A stretch of DNA of 32,592 bases, taken from the NCBI GenBank assembly GCA_023262005.1, contig JALREL010000042.1, forward strand, positions 1-32,592, read 5' to 3'. Both the position numbers and the translations under genes were made by a program. Source of the DNA: Sphingorhabdus sp. GTDB lineage: Bacteria > Pseudomonadota > Alphaproteobacteria > Sphingomonadales > Sphingomonadaceae. The notes beneath the pieces were generated by a model. That model had not been told where the DNA came from, did not search any database, and saw nothing but the letters and a program-made list of their open reading frames with translations. Positions 13,406 through 22,081 of the stretch are shown in pieces (the stretch's first letter is position 1; each line of letters opens with the position of its first letter).

Positions 13406-14698
13406 TCAATGTTCATAGGCTTTGGGCAAGCTGCCTTCCTGCGGTGTACGATAGCGATCGCGCAGACGATTCTGTCGGTTGCCGAGCGGTTGTTCGACCC
13501 CATCGACAAAAACCGCAACCGGTGCACTTGAAAGCTCGAGCGGATCACCATCCCAAACCACGACATCGCCGACCCGGCCTGCTTTGAGGCTGCCGATCCT
13601 GTCACCCATGCCGATTGCCTCGGCGGGGCCAGAACTGATCGCAGCAAATGCTTCATCCCAGCTCAAGCCGGTGGCCCTTGGCACCTTCTGGAGGCTGACG
13701 AGATTGCCTGCATATTGCGTGGTGTAGCGAAGCTGGTGCGAATCCCTGTCATCGATCATGCCGATCGAGACCTTGACGCCCGCATCCTTCATCCGCCCGA
13801 TGTTCGATTGGGTTGCCCCGAGCAATTCAAAGGTCGCCGGAAGGTCGTTGAGCGCGGATGCAATTACGGGAACGCCTGCTGCCGCGATGCGATCTGCAAC
13901 CCGCCAACCTTCGCTGACGCCGACAAGCACCATCTTGATTGCCGGGTAATCACGCTTCAACTCAAGCACGCGCAAGATGTCGTTCGCCGCTTCGACACGG
14001 ACAAGCAACCGCTGCTCGCCGCGCAATACAGCTTGTAGCGCCTTGGCGTCTTCCGCACGCAACAACTCATCGTCAAATGCGTTGCGACCAGTGGCGTAAT
14101 CCTGCGCCTCGCGCAGCATGGCGCGGAACAGCAGGTGCGAGGATGAACGGCTTCCGCCAGCGGCGGCTGCCCCATTCTCACCCAATTCGACAAACTGGAA
14201 AACGCGCGCCTTGGTTACAGCATCTGAGTCCGAACCAAGGTCCATCACCGCACCCTGCCCCGCGAAGATATTCCCCGCAGCTTCAGGCGCAACCACCGCG
14301 CGGGTCACACCCGCGCTGCGGTTTACAGCGATAGGTGAACGGAACGGATCGATAGCTGGAGCAACGTCGATTGCCGCTGAAAAGCCGCTCTTGCCGCCGC
14401 TCTTGTCGTTGGTGCCGTTGACGGCATCGACTTCGGAAAGGCCGAGCCGACTGAAACCGGCGAACACGCCGGGTGTCACCCATTTGCCTGACGCATCTAT
14501 GGTGCGGGCATTGGCCGGAATGGCGACACCAGCACCAGCGGCGACTACATTGCCATCACGGATGACGACTGTGCCACCTTCGATCGGCGCGCTGCCATCG
14601 CCGATAACCAGCTTGCCACCGGTTATGGCGATTGTCTCGGCCGATGCGGGCGAAGCCAAAGCAGCCAAAGCCGCTGCTGCGAACAGAAGATGCCTCAT
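13406..14698 (-). CDS. Amidohydrolase-like secreted protein lacking metal ligands (probable pseudoenzyme)
   Basis: A 430-residue protein with an N-terminal signal peptide (MRHLLFAAAALAALASPASA, cut after ASA). The composite beta-domain of the amidohydrolase superfamily is present: ITGGKLVIGDGSAPIEGG at the front, and GSLKAGRVGDVVVWDGDPLE near the end. The metal-binding HxH that should follow TPG is gone: the region reads WVTPGVFAGFSRLG (73-86) where the neighbour has FVTPGIIDIHSHLG. The mid-barrel histidines are not evident either. The start overlaps the stop of the partner amidohydrolase as ATGA. A catalytic role is therefore unlikely; a partner or scaffold for the adjacent enzyme is an inference. 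The frame is intact and shows no sign of decay. Confidence 0.85.
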   Translation of the reverse strand: MRHLLFAAAALAALASPASAETIAITGGKLVIGDGSAPIEGGTVVIRDGNVVAAGAGVAIPANARTIDASGKWVTPGVFAGFSRLGLSEVDAVNGTNDKSGGKSGFSAAIDVAPAIDPFRSPIAVNRSAGVTRAVVAPEAAGNIFAGQGAVMDLGSDSDAVTKARVFQFVELGENGAAAAGGSRSSSHLLFRAMLREAQDYATGRNAFDDELLRAEDAKALQAVLRGEQRLLVRVEAANDILRVLELKRDYPAIKMVLVGVSEGWRVADRIAAAGVPVIASALNDLPATFELLGATQSNIGRMKDAGVKVSIGMIDDRDSHQLRYTTQYAGNLVSLQKVPRATGLSWDEAFAAISSGPAEAIGMGDRIGSLKAGRVGDVVVWDGDPLELSSAPVAVFVDGVEQPLGNRQNRLRDRYRTPQEGSLPKAYEH

Positions 14699-16098
14699 TT
14701 CACATCTCCTTCACCGGGCTGGCCAAGCTCGAAGTCGCTCACCGGTCGCCGCTTGGCGTCGGCTGCATCGAACAGCAAAGCGCCATCGACCCATACCTTT
14801 TCAGGCCGTGAATAGACCGACAGAGGATTGCCGTTCCACAGTACGAGATCGGCCATCTTGCCCGGCTTCAGGCTGCCGGTCATCTTGTCGATGCCCATTG
14901 CCTTGGCCGGGTTGTAGGTCAGCCAGCGGATTGCATCGGCATCCGAAATCTGGAAACCCATACGGCGCGCATCCGAAAGCGCCTTTGCCGCTTCCTGGTT
15001 GAGCCGCTGGATCTGGTTTTCGTCATCCGAGTGGATGATCACGCACGCACCTGCATTTTGCAGGATGCCGGCATTTTCTGGGATCGCGTCATAGGCTTCC
15101 ATCTTGAAGCCCCACCAATCCGCCCACACCGCCGAGCAGACGCCATTCTCGCGCAGCAGGTCGGCAATCTTGTAAGATTCGACCGCATGGTGGAAGGTCG
15201 AGACCTTGTAGCCAAATTCCTTGGCCATATCGAGGACGATGGCCATTTCATCAGCGCGATAGCAGTGGTTCTGGATGGTGATGTCGCCATCAAGGACACC
15301 GGCAAGCGTTTCCATCCCGATGTCGCGGGTATAGTCCTTACCCGAATCCCGTTTCTTCCGATATTCCTGCGCCTTGATCCAAGTCTGGCGGTTGACGGCG
15401 AGGTTGCCCATGCGGGTCGACGGCATCCGTCCGCGCGCGCCATAAACGCGCTTCGGATTTTCACCGCATGCCATTTTCAGGCCATAAGGTGCGCCGGGGA
15501 ATTTCATCCCCTGCACGGTGCGCGCATAGACATTCTTCAGCACCACCGAACGGCCGCCCATCAGGTTGGCCGATCCCGGCAGGATCTGCAGCGTGGTGAT
15601 GCCACCATTAGCGAGCGCGCGGCTGAAACCCGGATCCTGCGGCCAGACGCTGTGTTCGGCCCATACTTCGGGCGTGGTTGGCGAGGTCGCCTCATTGCCA
15701 TCATCATGTGCATCGACCGACGGGGTCGGATAATCGCCAAGATGCGAGTGGATATCGATGATGCCCGGCGTCACGAACTTGCCGTTACCATCGAAGACAG
15801 CAACATCCGCCGGTATCGGCGTATCAGGTCCACCTACCGACTGGATCTTGTCGCCTGCAAAAAAGACAACGCCATTGTCAATCCGTCCGCCTTCGCCATC
15901 AAATATGGTGACGTTGCGGATCGCGGTGGCGACGCCCGGATAGGGCTTGTAGGTCGAAGGATAAGGATCCTTGTTGAGCTTTGCAGGCTTTTCTGCCGGT
16001 GCGTCCGCCGAAGCGCTTTTGGGCGCTTCGGAGGTGTTCGAACAGGCAATCAGGGCAAGCGGCGCGGCAAGGATCGACCAGCGAAAACGTCCTGTCAT
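14695..16098 (-). CDS. Lipoprotein amidohydrolase (imidazolonepropionase-like)
   Basis: A 467-residue metal-dependent hydrolase, probably anchored on the outside of the cytoplasmic membrane: the N-terminus has a lipobox LALIAC with the modified cysteine at about 19. The amidohydrolase signatures are IRNVTIFDGEG, then FVTPGIIDIHSHLGDY with HxH at 117/119, QNHCYRADE, STFHHAVES, and VIIHSDDENQ, whose aspartate would be catalytic. KPGKMADLVLWNGNPL ends the fold. Related enzymes act on dipeptides, amides or ureido compounds; the POT peptide transporter upstream favours a peptide substrate. The ATG at 16098 was chosen; a TTG at 16104 is possible. It overlaps the dead paralogue downstream as ATGA and follows the POT stop by 2 bases. 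Confidence 0.9.
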   Translation of the reverse strand: MTGRFRWSILAAPLALIACSNTSEAPKSASADAPAEKPAKLNKDPYPSTYKPYPGVATAIRNVTIFDGEGGRIDNGVVFFAGDKIQSVGGPDTPIPADVAVFDGNGKFVTPGIIDIHSHLGDYPTPSVDAHDDGNEATSPTTPEVWAEHSVWPQDPGFSRALANGGITTLQILPGSANLMGGRSVVLKNVYARTVQGMKFPGAPYGLKMACGENPKRVYGARGRMPSTRMGNLAVNRQTWIKAQEYRKKRDSGKDYTRDIGMETLAGVLDGDITIQNHCYRADEMAIVLDMAKEFGYKVSTFHHAVESYKIADLLRENGVCSAVWADWWGFKMEAYDAIPENAGILQNAGACVIIHSDDENQIQRLNQEAAKALSDARRMGFQISDADAIRWLTYNPAKAMGIDKMTGSLKPGKMADLVLWNGNPLSVYSRPEKVWVDGALLFDAADAKRRPVSDFELGQPGEGDVK

Positions 16099-16100
16099 GT

Positions 16101-17684
16101 TCAAGCCGCCTTCTCCGCTTGGGGTTCTTCGTCCTTCAGCGTATCGAGATGCATCCAGCGTTTGACGATGGGGGCCAGCAGCAGGACGACGACGGCAACA
16201 CCGATCGAAATCCAGCCGAACAGCTCATAAACGTCGAGCAGGCCCTGCTTGGTCATCTGGCCATCATGCCCGCCAGTGGCTTCACCGATCTTGCCTGCGA
16301 CGAAGTTGCCAACCGCAGTCATGTAGAACCACGCACCCATGATGAGCGAGGCGAGGAATTTCGGCGCCAGCCGGTTCATAGCCGACAGGCCGACTGGCGA
16401 GAGGCAAAGCTCTGCCGTGGTGGCCAGCAGGTAATAAGCAAAGACGAGGATGACCGGGGTCATCGCCGCGACACCAAATGCCTCTGCTCCCCAGACAAGT
16501 ACCAGATTGGCGAGGCCCATCTGCAACAAAGCAAGGCCGAATTTGGCCGGTGCCGAAGGCTCGTTCCCGCGTTTGCCAAGCCAGACCCACAGGCCAGCAA
16601 AGATCGGCGCAAAGATCATGATGATGATCGGGTTGATCGATTGGAAGATTGCCGCCGGCACGCCGCCACGATCTACGAAGCGGTCGGTAAACAGGTTCAT
16701 CGAACCGCCTGCCTGTTCGAACAGGCCCCAGAAAAGCGGGTTCAGCGAAATCAGGAACAGGATGGCGAACATGCGCTCGCGCGGTTCCTTGTCGAGCTTG
16801 AAGCTTTCATAAAGGACATAACCAAGCAGGCCGACACCCGAGACGACGAGCAAGCCCTGGATGACATCCTGATACTGGACCAACGCCCAGCAGACTGCGA
16901 CTGCAGCGATTCCGATGCCGTAAAGTGTCATTTCGCGCGATTTGGTCAGCGGTACAGGCGCTTCGCCAGCACCGTTAAGAGCCTTCTTGCCGAGCACGAA
17001 GACAATGAGGCCAGCGAGCATGCCGATGCCGGCAAGGCCAAAGCCCCAGCCCCAGCCGATGGTTTCACCGAGATAACCGACAAGGATGGTACCGATCGCC
17101 GCACCGACATTGATGCCCATGTAGAACACGGTGTAGGCACCATCGCGGCGGATATCGGTCATCTTGTAAAGCTGGCCGACCATCACCGAGATGTTGGCCT
17201 TCAGGAAGCCCGAGCCAACAATGATGAACGCCAAAGCAGCCCAGAATACGTTGATCGCCGGGTCACTCTGCCCGCCGCCGCCTTCGACTGCCATCAGGCT
17301 GTGGCCGATTGCAAGGAGAAGGCCACCAAACAGAACCGCCTTGCGCTGGCCCAGATATCGGTCGGCCAAATAGCCGCCAAGGACCGGGGTGATGTAAACA
17401 AGGCTGGTATAGGCGCCATAGATCAGGTTCGCCTTGCCGTCGCTGAACAGCCAATGCTTGGTCAGGTAGAAAATGAGCAATGCGCGCATGCCGTAATAGG
17501 AGAAACGCTCCCACATTTCGGCAAAGAAGAGCATGTATAGGCCCTTGGGATGGCCAGCAAATTCGGGTTCTTTCTGGATGGCAATTTTCGCTCCAATGGC
17601 GAGGAATATACCCAAAACGACGACAGTAATTGCAGCGATCCAGTCGCCTTCGACCCAAAGGCCCATAGGTTTCAAATCGGTCAC
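16101..17684 (-). CDS. POT/PTR family proton-dependent oligopeptide transporter
   Basis: A 527-residue MFS transporter of the proton-dependent oligopeptide family, moving di- and tripeptides with protons across the inner membrane. The hallmark ExxERFxYYG motif is present as EMWERFSYYG, followed by YGAYTSLVYITPVLGGYLAD, GSGFLKANISVMVG and FYMGINVGA. Near the end, ELCLSPVGLSAMNRLAPKF is the second family signature. About 12 to 14 helices are seen. The start is a GTG at 17684 with GGAAGGTGG about 6 bases upstream. It stands first of three co-oriented genes, followed by the two amidohydrolase-fold proteins at 2 bases and with overlap, suggesting joint use of peptides. Confidence 0.93.
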   Translation of the reverse strand: MTDLKPMGLWVEGDWIAAITVVVLGIFLAIGAKIAIQKEPEFAGHPKGLYMLFFAEMWERFSYYGMRALLIFYLTKHWLFSDGKANLIYGAYTSLVYITPVLGGYLADRYLGQRKAVLFGGLLLAIGHSLMAVEGGGGQSDPAINVFWAALAFIIVGSGFLKANISVMVGQLYKMTDIRRDGAYTVFYMGINVGAAIGTILVGYLGETIGWGWGFGLAGIGMLAGLIVFVLGKKALNGAGEAPVPLTKSREMTLYGIGIAAVAVCWALVQYQDVIQGLLVVSGVGLLGYVLYESFKLDKEPRERMFAILFLISLNPLFWGLFEQAGGSMNLFTDRFVDRGGVPAAIFQSINPIIIMIFAPIFAGLWVWLGKRGNEPSAPAKFGLALLQMGLANLVLVWGAEAFGVAAMTPVILVFAYYLLATTAELCLSPVGLSAMNRLAPKFLASLIMGAWFYMTAVGNFVAGKIGEATGGHDGQMTKQGLLDVYELFGWISIGVAVVVLLLAPIVKRWMHLDTLKDEEPQAEKAA

Positions 17685-17815
17685 GCGAACCCACCTTCCC
17701 TAACGATATGATTTTTGCCCTCCCCGGGGCGATTGGTTGGGCAACCTAACGGAAAAATTGCGCCTGTGAAGAATTTTGTTGCGCTTGTTACCGCTTTTCG
17801 ATGAACGGTGGCGGC

Positions 17816-18385
17816 ATGTTCAACGACTTGTCCTCACTGCCTGCCTATCTCGCCTCTCGCCGCTCGGGTAAGCCGCGCGACATGATAGCGCCCGGGCCGG
17901 ATGCCGCCCACCTCGATGCCATATTGGGCCTCGCCATGCGCACCCCCGATCATGGCAAGCTGTTCCCTTGGCGCTTGATAAAGATAGAAGACCGGCAGGC
18001 CTTTGCCGCCTTGCTGGAACGCGCCTTTGTTGCGGCCAATCCCGACGCGCGACCCGCACAAATCGAGGCAGCCATCGCACCTGCGCTGATGGCCCCTACC
18101 CTTGTGTTGCTGCTTTACGCCCCACAGCCCAGCCCAAAAATTCCGTTGTGGGAACAGCAATTGAGCGTTGGCGCGGTTGGTATGAACCTGCTCCATGCGG
18201 CGCATGCATATGGATTTGTCGCCAGCTGGATTACCGGGTGGGCGAGTTATGACCCCATCGTCCGATCGGAAATTTGTGTCGGAGACGAACAGATTGCCGG
18301 CCTTTTCTTCATCGGCACCGCTGGCCAGCCGCTCGAAGAACGGCCGCGTCCTGCGCCTGAAAGCATTGTTCGAAACTGGCCGTAA
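17816..18385 (+). CDS. Nitroreductase family protein (YdjA-like)
   Basis: A 189-residue FMN-dependent oxidoreductase-like protein. RRSGKPRDMIAPGP, RTPDHGKLFPWRLIKIED and WEQQLSVGAVGMNLLHAAHAYGFVASWITG are family marks, including the arginine-serine FMN-binding start and the glycine-rich second half; FFIGTAGQPLEERPRP closes the domain. It resembles the compact E. coli YdjA type. The substrate is unknown. Start choice is uncertain: ATG at 17816 (MFNDLSSLPAYL) fits family N-termini and has GGTGG 4 bases upstream, while ATG at 17801 would add five residues with no visible ribosome-binding site. It diverges from the peptide transporter operon. Confidence 0.88.
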   Translation: MFNDLSSLPAYLASRRSGKPRDMIAPGPDAAHLDAILGLAMRTPDHGKLFPWRLIKIEDRQAFAALLERAFVAANPDARPAQIEAAIAPALMAPTLVLLLYAPQPSPKIPLWEQQLSVGAVGMNLLHAAHAYGFVASWITGWASYDPIVRSEICVGDEQIAGLFFIGTAGQPLEERPRPAPESIVRNWP

Positions 18386-18423
18386 AATGTAAAATTTAAT
18401 TGGCCGTTTAACTTGACGCGACC

Positions 18424-18441
18424 TACTGTGTTATGGCAGTA
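18424..18441. promoter_or_regulatory. Candidate operator for the GntR-type regulator
   Basis: TACTG (18424-18428) and CAGTA (18437-18441) form a perfect 5-base inverted repeat with an 8-base spacer. It lies between a -35-like TTGACG (18413-18418) and the ribosome-binding AAGGTGG of the regulator gene. That position suits autorepression. Confidence 0.45.
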
Positions 18442-18448
18442 AGGTGGC

Positions 18449-18790
18449 ATGAAAACCGAAAGCAAGCCCGTATACCTGAAACTGCGCGATGAAATCGCGG
18501 CCGCGATCCTCGATGGACGTTTTTCAGAAGGGGATATGCTGCCATCGGTACGGGCATTTGCTGCGCAGCAAGGCGCCAATCCGCTGACCGTCGCAAAGGC
18601 GTATCAGTTGTTTCAGGACAATGGCCTTGTCGATGTAAAGCGCGGCGTTGGCCTGTTCGTTGCACGTGGTGCCGTGTCCCGCCTGCGCAACACCGAACGC
18701 GATCATTTCATCAAGAATGTCTGGCCAGAGGTGCGTGCACAGATGCAACGTGCGGGCATCGAACCGTCAGAACTGCTAGCGCTCAATTGA
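18449..18790 (+). CDS. GntR family transcriptional regulator, YtrA-like
   Basis: A 113-residue one-domain-plus-tail regulator. The winged helix-turn-helix is clear: YLKLRDEIAAAILDGRFSEGDMLPSVRAFAAQ then NPLTVAKAYQLFQDNGLVDVKRGVGLFV. The C-terminal part is short (about 40 residues), as in the YtrA subfamily, and has no room for a sugar or fatty acid binding domain. YtrA-type genes often precede an ABC transporter that they repress; none is found here, so its target is unclear and it may act mainly on itself. AAGGTGG lies just before the ATG at 18449. It ends tail to tail with the TPR gene, and both coding regions share 8 bases. Confidence 0.9.
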   Translation: MKTESKPVYLKLRDEIAAAILDGRFSEGDMLPSVRAFAAQQGANPLTVAKAYQLFQDNGLVDVKRGVGLFVARGAVSRLRNTERDHFIKNVWPEVRAQMQRAGIEPSELLALN

Positions 18791-18792
18791 GC
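18781..18792. repeat. 12-base palindrome holding both convergent stop codons
   Basis: GCTCAATTGAGC is a perfect palindrome. Read in either direction it ends a gene with Leu-Asn-stop (CTC AAT TGA): the GntR regulator on the plus strand and the TPR protein on the minus strand. Confidence 0.85.
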
Positions 18793-20714
18793 TTTTGCGC
18801 CGCGCGGTAATCGCGCGCGATTGCCTTGTCTTCCGGCGCCAATTTGTTTGCCTTGCCCAAAACATCCCTTGCCCGCTTTGCATCGTCCCCTTGCAGCAGC
18901 AAGGCTCTGCCATACGCATAAGTCGTCATGATGTTGGCAGGGTCGTTCCTGTAAGCCAGCCTTGCTTCGCGCACCGCATCGTCATGTTCACCCAATGCCG
19001 TCAAAGTGCGGGCAATATTGGCGTTGAGCACCGAATCGTTGAAACCGGTCCGTGCGCGTAACCGGTACAGCATGGGCAGCGCTTCACCCCACCGTTTGCG
19101 ATCGATTAGGTCGAATGCAGCCAAGCGCTGCGCCATGATCCCCGACGGATTATAAGCAAGATACTCGGCAATCGTGCTGCTCGCCGCATCCGCATTTCCC
19201 ACTGATCGATAAGCCGCGACGAGGCGTCCCAACACGGCTTCGTTGAGCGCCAGTCTCCTTGCCCGTTGATAGGCAGTGATCGCTCCTTGCGCGTTACCGG
19301 CCGCCATCTCCACATCGCCCGCCAACAATTGCGCAGCCAGCACCCCGTCATTGCCGGCCAACAAAGGCGCTATCGCCCGGCGCGCTTGCTCATATTGGCC
19401 CGAAGCGAGCAACAGGCGGACATAAGGCACGACCTTGGTCGCATCCCGAGGGAATCGCGCGGCTTCTGACGCGGCATTTGCCTGCGCGGACAAGGGTTTT
19501 GGCAGAGCGATCTGCGGGAAAGCAGCACGATCGAGATAGGCCCCGGCCGCTTCGCGATCGCCCATCGCCTCCAATATCCGACCGGCCAGTTGCGCAGCGT
19601 AAGGGCTTGAATCTGCCCTGCCCGCAATCGGAGAAACTGCATCCCAGGCTGCAGCATGATCGCCCGAGCGATGCAGCGCCCGCGCCAACAGCAATTGCAG
19701 CTCGATATTGTCCGGCTGTGCAGAGGCGAGCCGCGCAAATCGCTCGACTGCCTTGTTGAAATTGCCCAGTTCATAGTCGCTGACCGCAATCAGCAACTGC
19801 GGTCCGGGCAATTCGCCAAACCGCCCGGCCACCTTCTGCATGATCCGACGCGCCAGCGCATAATCCCCTGCCCGCGAGGCGAGCGTCGCCTGCATATAAA
19901 ATGCCTTTGGATTTCCGGTGTCGAGCGACAGTATCTTGCGCGCCTGCGCCAGCATGTCGCGATAGCGGCCTAGTTCGCCGAGCGTGGCCCCATATTCTTC
20001 GAGCAGCGGGACATCGTTGGGATCGATCTCCAAACCCCTTTCAAACCAGGGCAAGGCCGCCATCAACCCAAACTGATCACGCACCGTACGCCCGCGCAGT
20101 TCGATTGCGCGAATGTTTCCGGGATTGATCGAAAGCGCCTTTTCGAGTGCAGCATTGGCCCCGCCCAGATCGGCAACGACATAACGCAGCCGTGCCTTCT
20201 CCGTCCAAAGCCGACCGTCCTTTGGCGCTAGCGCAAGCCCTTTGTCGAACGCCTGTTCCGCGGCTATGGTATCGCCCTGATCCATGTAGACGCGCCCCAG
20301 AATGCGATAGGCATATGGCAGCTTATCTGTGGCAATGACCTTTTGGGTCAACGCCTCTTCAGCCTTCGCGCTATCCCCCGCCAGCCAAAGTGCGTGCCCC
20401 AGCAGATGGGCATAAGCCGTTTCGGATGCCCCCAGCGCGATGGCCTTGTCGATATGCTCTTTCGCGGTGACCGGATCGAAAAGCTCAAGCGCGACTTCGG
20501 CCAGCTTCAGCTGCGCCTCTATCCATTTGGGTTCAGCCGCAGTCGCGTTGAGCAGTTCGACCTTCGCCGATCTCAGGTCACCAGCTTCGATATGCGCCTT
20601 GGCCGCATCAAACGCTTCGCGCGCGTCGGCTTCAATTGCGGCGTGCGCAATCCCGCCCAACAGGGCGATGGCTGCCAAGCCGAAACCGAACAACGGACGC
20701 GAAATGCGTTGCAT
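18783..20714 (-). CDS. Periplasmic tetratricopeptide-repeat protein of the exopolysaccharide operon
   Basis: A 643-residue protein with a signal peptide (cut after IAHA, then AIEADAREAF) and tetratricopeptide repeats along almost its whole length, for example AHIEAGDLRSAKVELLNATAAEP, AYRILGRVYMDQGDTIAAEQAFDKGLALAP and ANAALEKALSINPGN. It probably acts as a protein-protein scaffold in the periplasm. There is no lipobox, and it is shorter than the roughly 900-residue PEP-CTERM TPR lipoprotein PrsT, so that name is not applied. The ATG at 20714 overlaps the prsR stop as TGATG, which places it last in the sugar transferase-prsK-prsR operon. Its exact role in polymer export is inferred from position only. 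Confidence 0.85.
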   Translation of the reverse strand: MQRISRPLFGFGLAAIALLGGIAHAAIEADAREAFDAAKAHIEAGDLRSAKVELLNATAAEPKWIEAQLKLAEVALELFDPVTAKEHIDKAIALGASETAYAHLLGHALWLAGDSAKAEEALTQKVIATDKLPYAYRILGRVYMDQGDTIAAEQAFDKGLALAPKDGRLWTEKARLRYVVADLGGANAALEKALSINPGNIRAIELRGRTVRDQFGLMAALPWFERGLEIDPNDVPLLEEYGATLGELGRYRDMLAQARKILSLDTGNPKAFYMQATLASRAGDYALARRIMQKVAGRFGELPGPQLLIAVSDYELGNFNKAVERFARLASAQPDNIELQLLLARALHRSGDHAAAWDAVSPIAGRADSSPYAAQLAGRILEAMGDREAAGAYLDRAAFPQIALPKPLSAQANAASEAARFPRDATKVVPYVRLLLASGQYEQARRAIAPLLAGNDGVLAAQLLAGDVEMAAGNAQGAITAYQRARRLALNEAVLGRLVAAYRSVGNADAASSTIAEYLAYNPSGIMAQRLAAFDLIDRKRWGEALPMLYRLRARTGFNDSVLNANIARTLTALGEHDDAVREARLAYRNDPANIMTTYAYGRALLLQGDDAKRARDVLGKANKLAPEDKAIARDYRAAQKLN

Positions 20715-22081
20715 CAAACATGGATCTCATACTGCTTGAGCAGATCGTAAAGCGTCGGCCGACTGATGCCCAGCAACTTTGCAGCGTTGGAGATATTGCC
20801 CTCTGTGCGTGCAATCGCTCGCCCGATGGCGTGCCGGTCGGCAGCCTCGCGTGCTGCTTTCAGGTTCAATATGCGATCATCGTCGTCGATCAGATCGAAT
20901 TGCAGATCATCGACCGAAATGAACTTGCCCTCGGCCATGATCACTGCTCGTTTCACGCGATTTTCGAGCTCGCGGACATTGCCCGGCCAATCCCATTGGT
21001 CGATTGCCGTCAATGCACTGGCGGCAAATCCCTTGATCGACGGGTTCATTTCACGCGCAAAGCGGCTGAGGAAATGTTTGGCGAGCAGCACGGCATCGCC
21101 CTGGCGTTCGGTAAGGCGCGGAATATGCACCGGCACTTCGGCAAGCCGGTAATACAAATCGTCGCGAAACTCCTTGTCGGAAATCATCTGATTGAGATCG
21201 CGATGCGTGGCGCAGACGATGCGGACATCGACCGGGATCGACTTGCGCCCGCCAATGCGTTCGATCACCCGCTCCTGCAGGAAACGCAGCAGCTTCACCT
21301 GCAGCGGCAATGGAATATCACCGACTTCATCAAGGAACAGCGTGCCACCATTGGCCAGCTCGATTTTGCCCTCTGTAGTCTTGATCGCTCCGGTGAACGC
21401 ACCCTTCTCATGGCCGAACAGTTCGGATTCGAGGAGGTTTTCAGGAATCGCACCGCAATTGATCGCGACGAACGGCTTGCCCTTGCGGTCGCTTGCATCA
21501 TGCAATCCGCGTGCGAGCAATTCCTTGCCCGTCCCGCTTGCACCCAACAGCATCACCGATGCGTTGGTGTTGGCAACGCGCTCGATAGTGCGCGCTGCCT
21601 TCAGCATCTGCGGCGATGCAGTGATCATCGATCCAAACAGCATTTCGCCGTCGGCCTTGGGCGCCTGCGCCTTCTGGTTTTGGAGTTCAAGGTCACGCAC
21701 ATGGAAGGCGCGTTTGACGATCAGGTGCAGTTCATCAATATCGACCGGCTTCTGGTAGAAATCCCATGCGCCAGCGGAAATTGCGCGCATCGCACTCTCG
21801 CGGGCATTATGGCCCGAAGCAACGATCACCTTGGTGTCAGGTTTGACCAGCAGGATTTCCTCAAGCACGGCGAACCCTTCAGTCACCCCATCGGGATCGG
21901 GCGGCAGGCCAAGGTCGAGCGTCACGACATCGGGTTCCTCTGCCCGCAACAACGCAAGCGCCTCTGCCCGGTTCGAGGCGCAATACACCTCGAAATCCTC
22001 ATACGACCATTTCAGCTGGCGCTGCAGCCCTTGGTCGTCTTCGACGATGAGCAGTTTCTTTTTGGTCTGTTCCATAATCAT
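20714..22081 (-). CDS. prsR: PrsR-type sigma-54-dependent response regulator
   Basis: A 455-residue NtrC-type activator. The receiver has the acidic pair in IVEDDQG, the phospho-acceptor in TLDLGLPPDPDGVTEG (about D56) and K in YQKPVD. The insert PDPDGVTEGF after the acceptor is typical of PrsR. The AAA+ domain has Walker A GASGTGKE, an intact GAFTGA loop (LFGHEKGAFTGA), Walker B GGTLFLDEVGD and the arginine segment FRDDLYYRL, so sigma-54 activation is expected. The C-terminal helix-turn-helix is GNISNAAKLLGISRPTLYDLLKQY. It overlaps prsK by ATGA, which makes PrsK the natural kinase. In other bacteria this pair controls exopolysaccharide and PEP-CTERM protein genes. Confidence 0.92.
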   Translation of the reverse strand: MIMEQTKKKLLIVEDDQGLQRQLKWSYEDFEVYCASNRAEALALLRAEEPDVVTLDLGLPPDPDGVTEGFAVLEEILLVKPDTKVIVASGHNARESAMRAISAGAWDFYQKPVDIDELHLIVKRAFHVRDLELQNQKAQAPKADGEMLFGSMITASPQMLKAARTIERVANTNASVMLLGASGTGKELLARGLHDASDRKGKPFVAINCGAIPENLLESELFGHEKGAFTGAIKTTEGKIELANGGTLFLDEVGDIPLPLQVKLLRFLQERVIERIGGRKSIPVDVRIVCATHRDLNQMISDKEFRDDLYYRLAEVPVHIPRLTERQGDAVLLAKHFLSRFAREMNPSIKGFAASALTAIDQWDWPGNVRELENRVKRAVIMAEGKFISVDDLQFDLIDDDDRILNLKAAREAADRHAIGRAIARTEGNISNAAKLLGISRPTLYDLLKQYEIHV

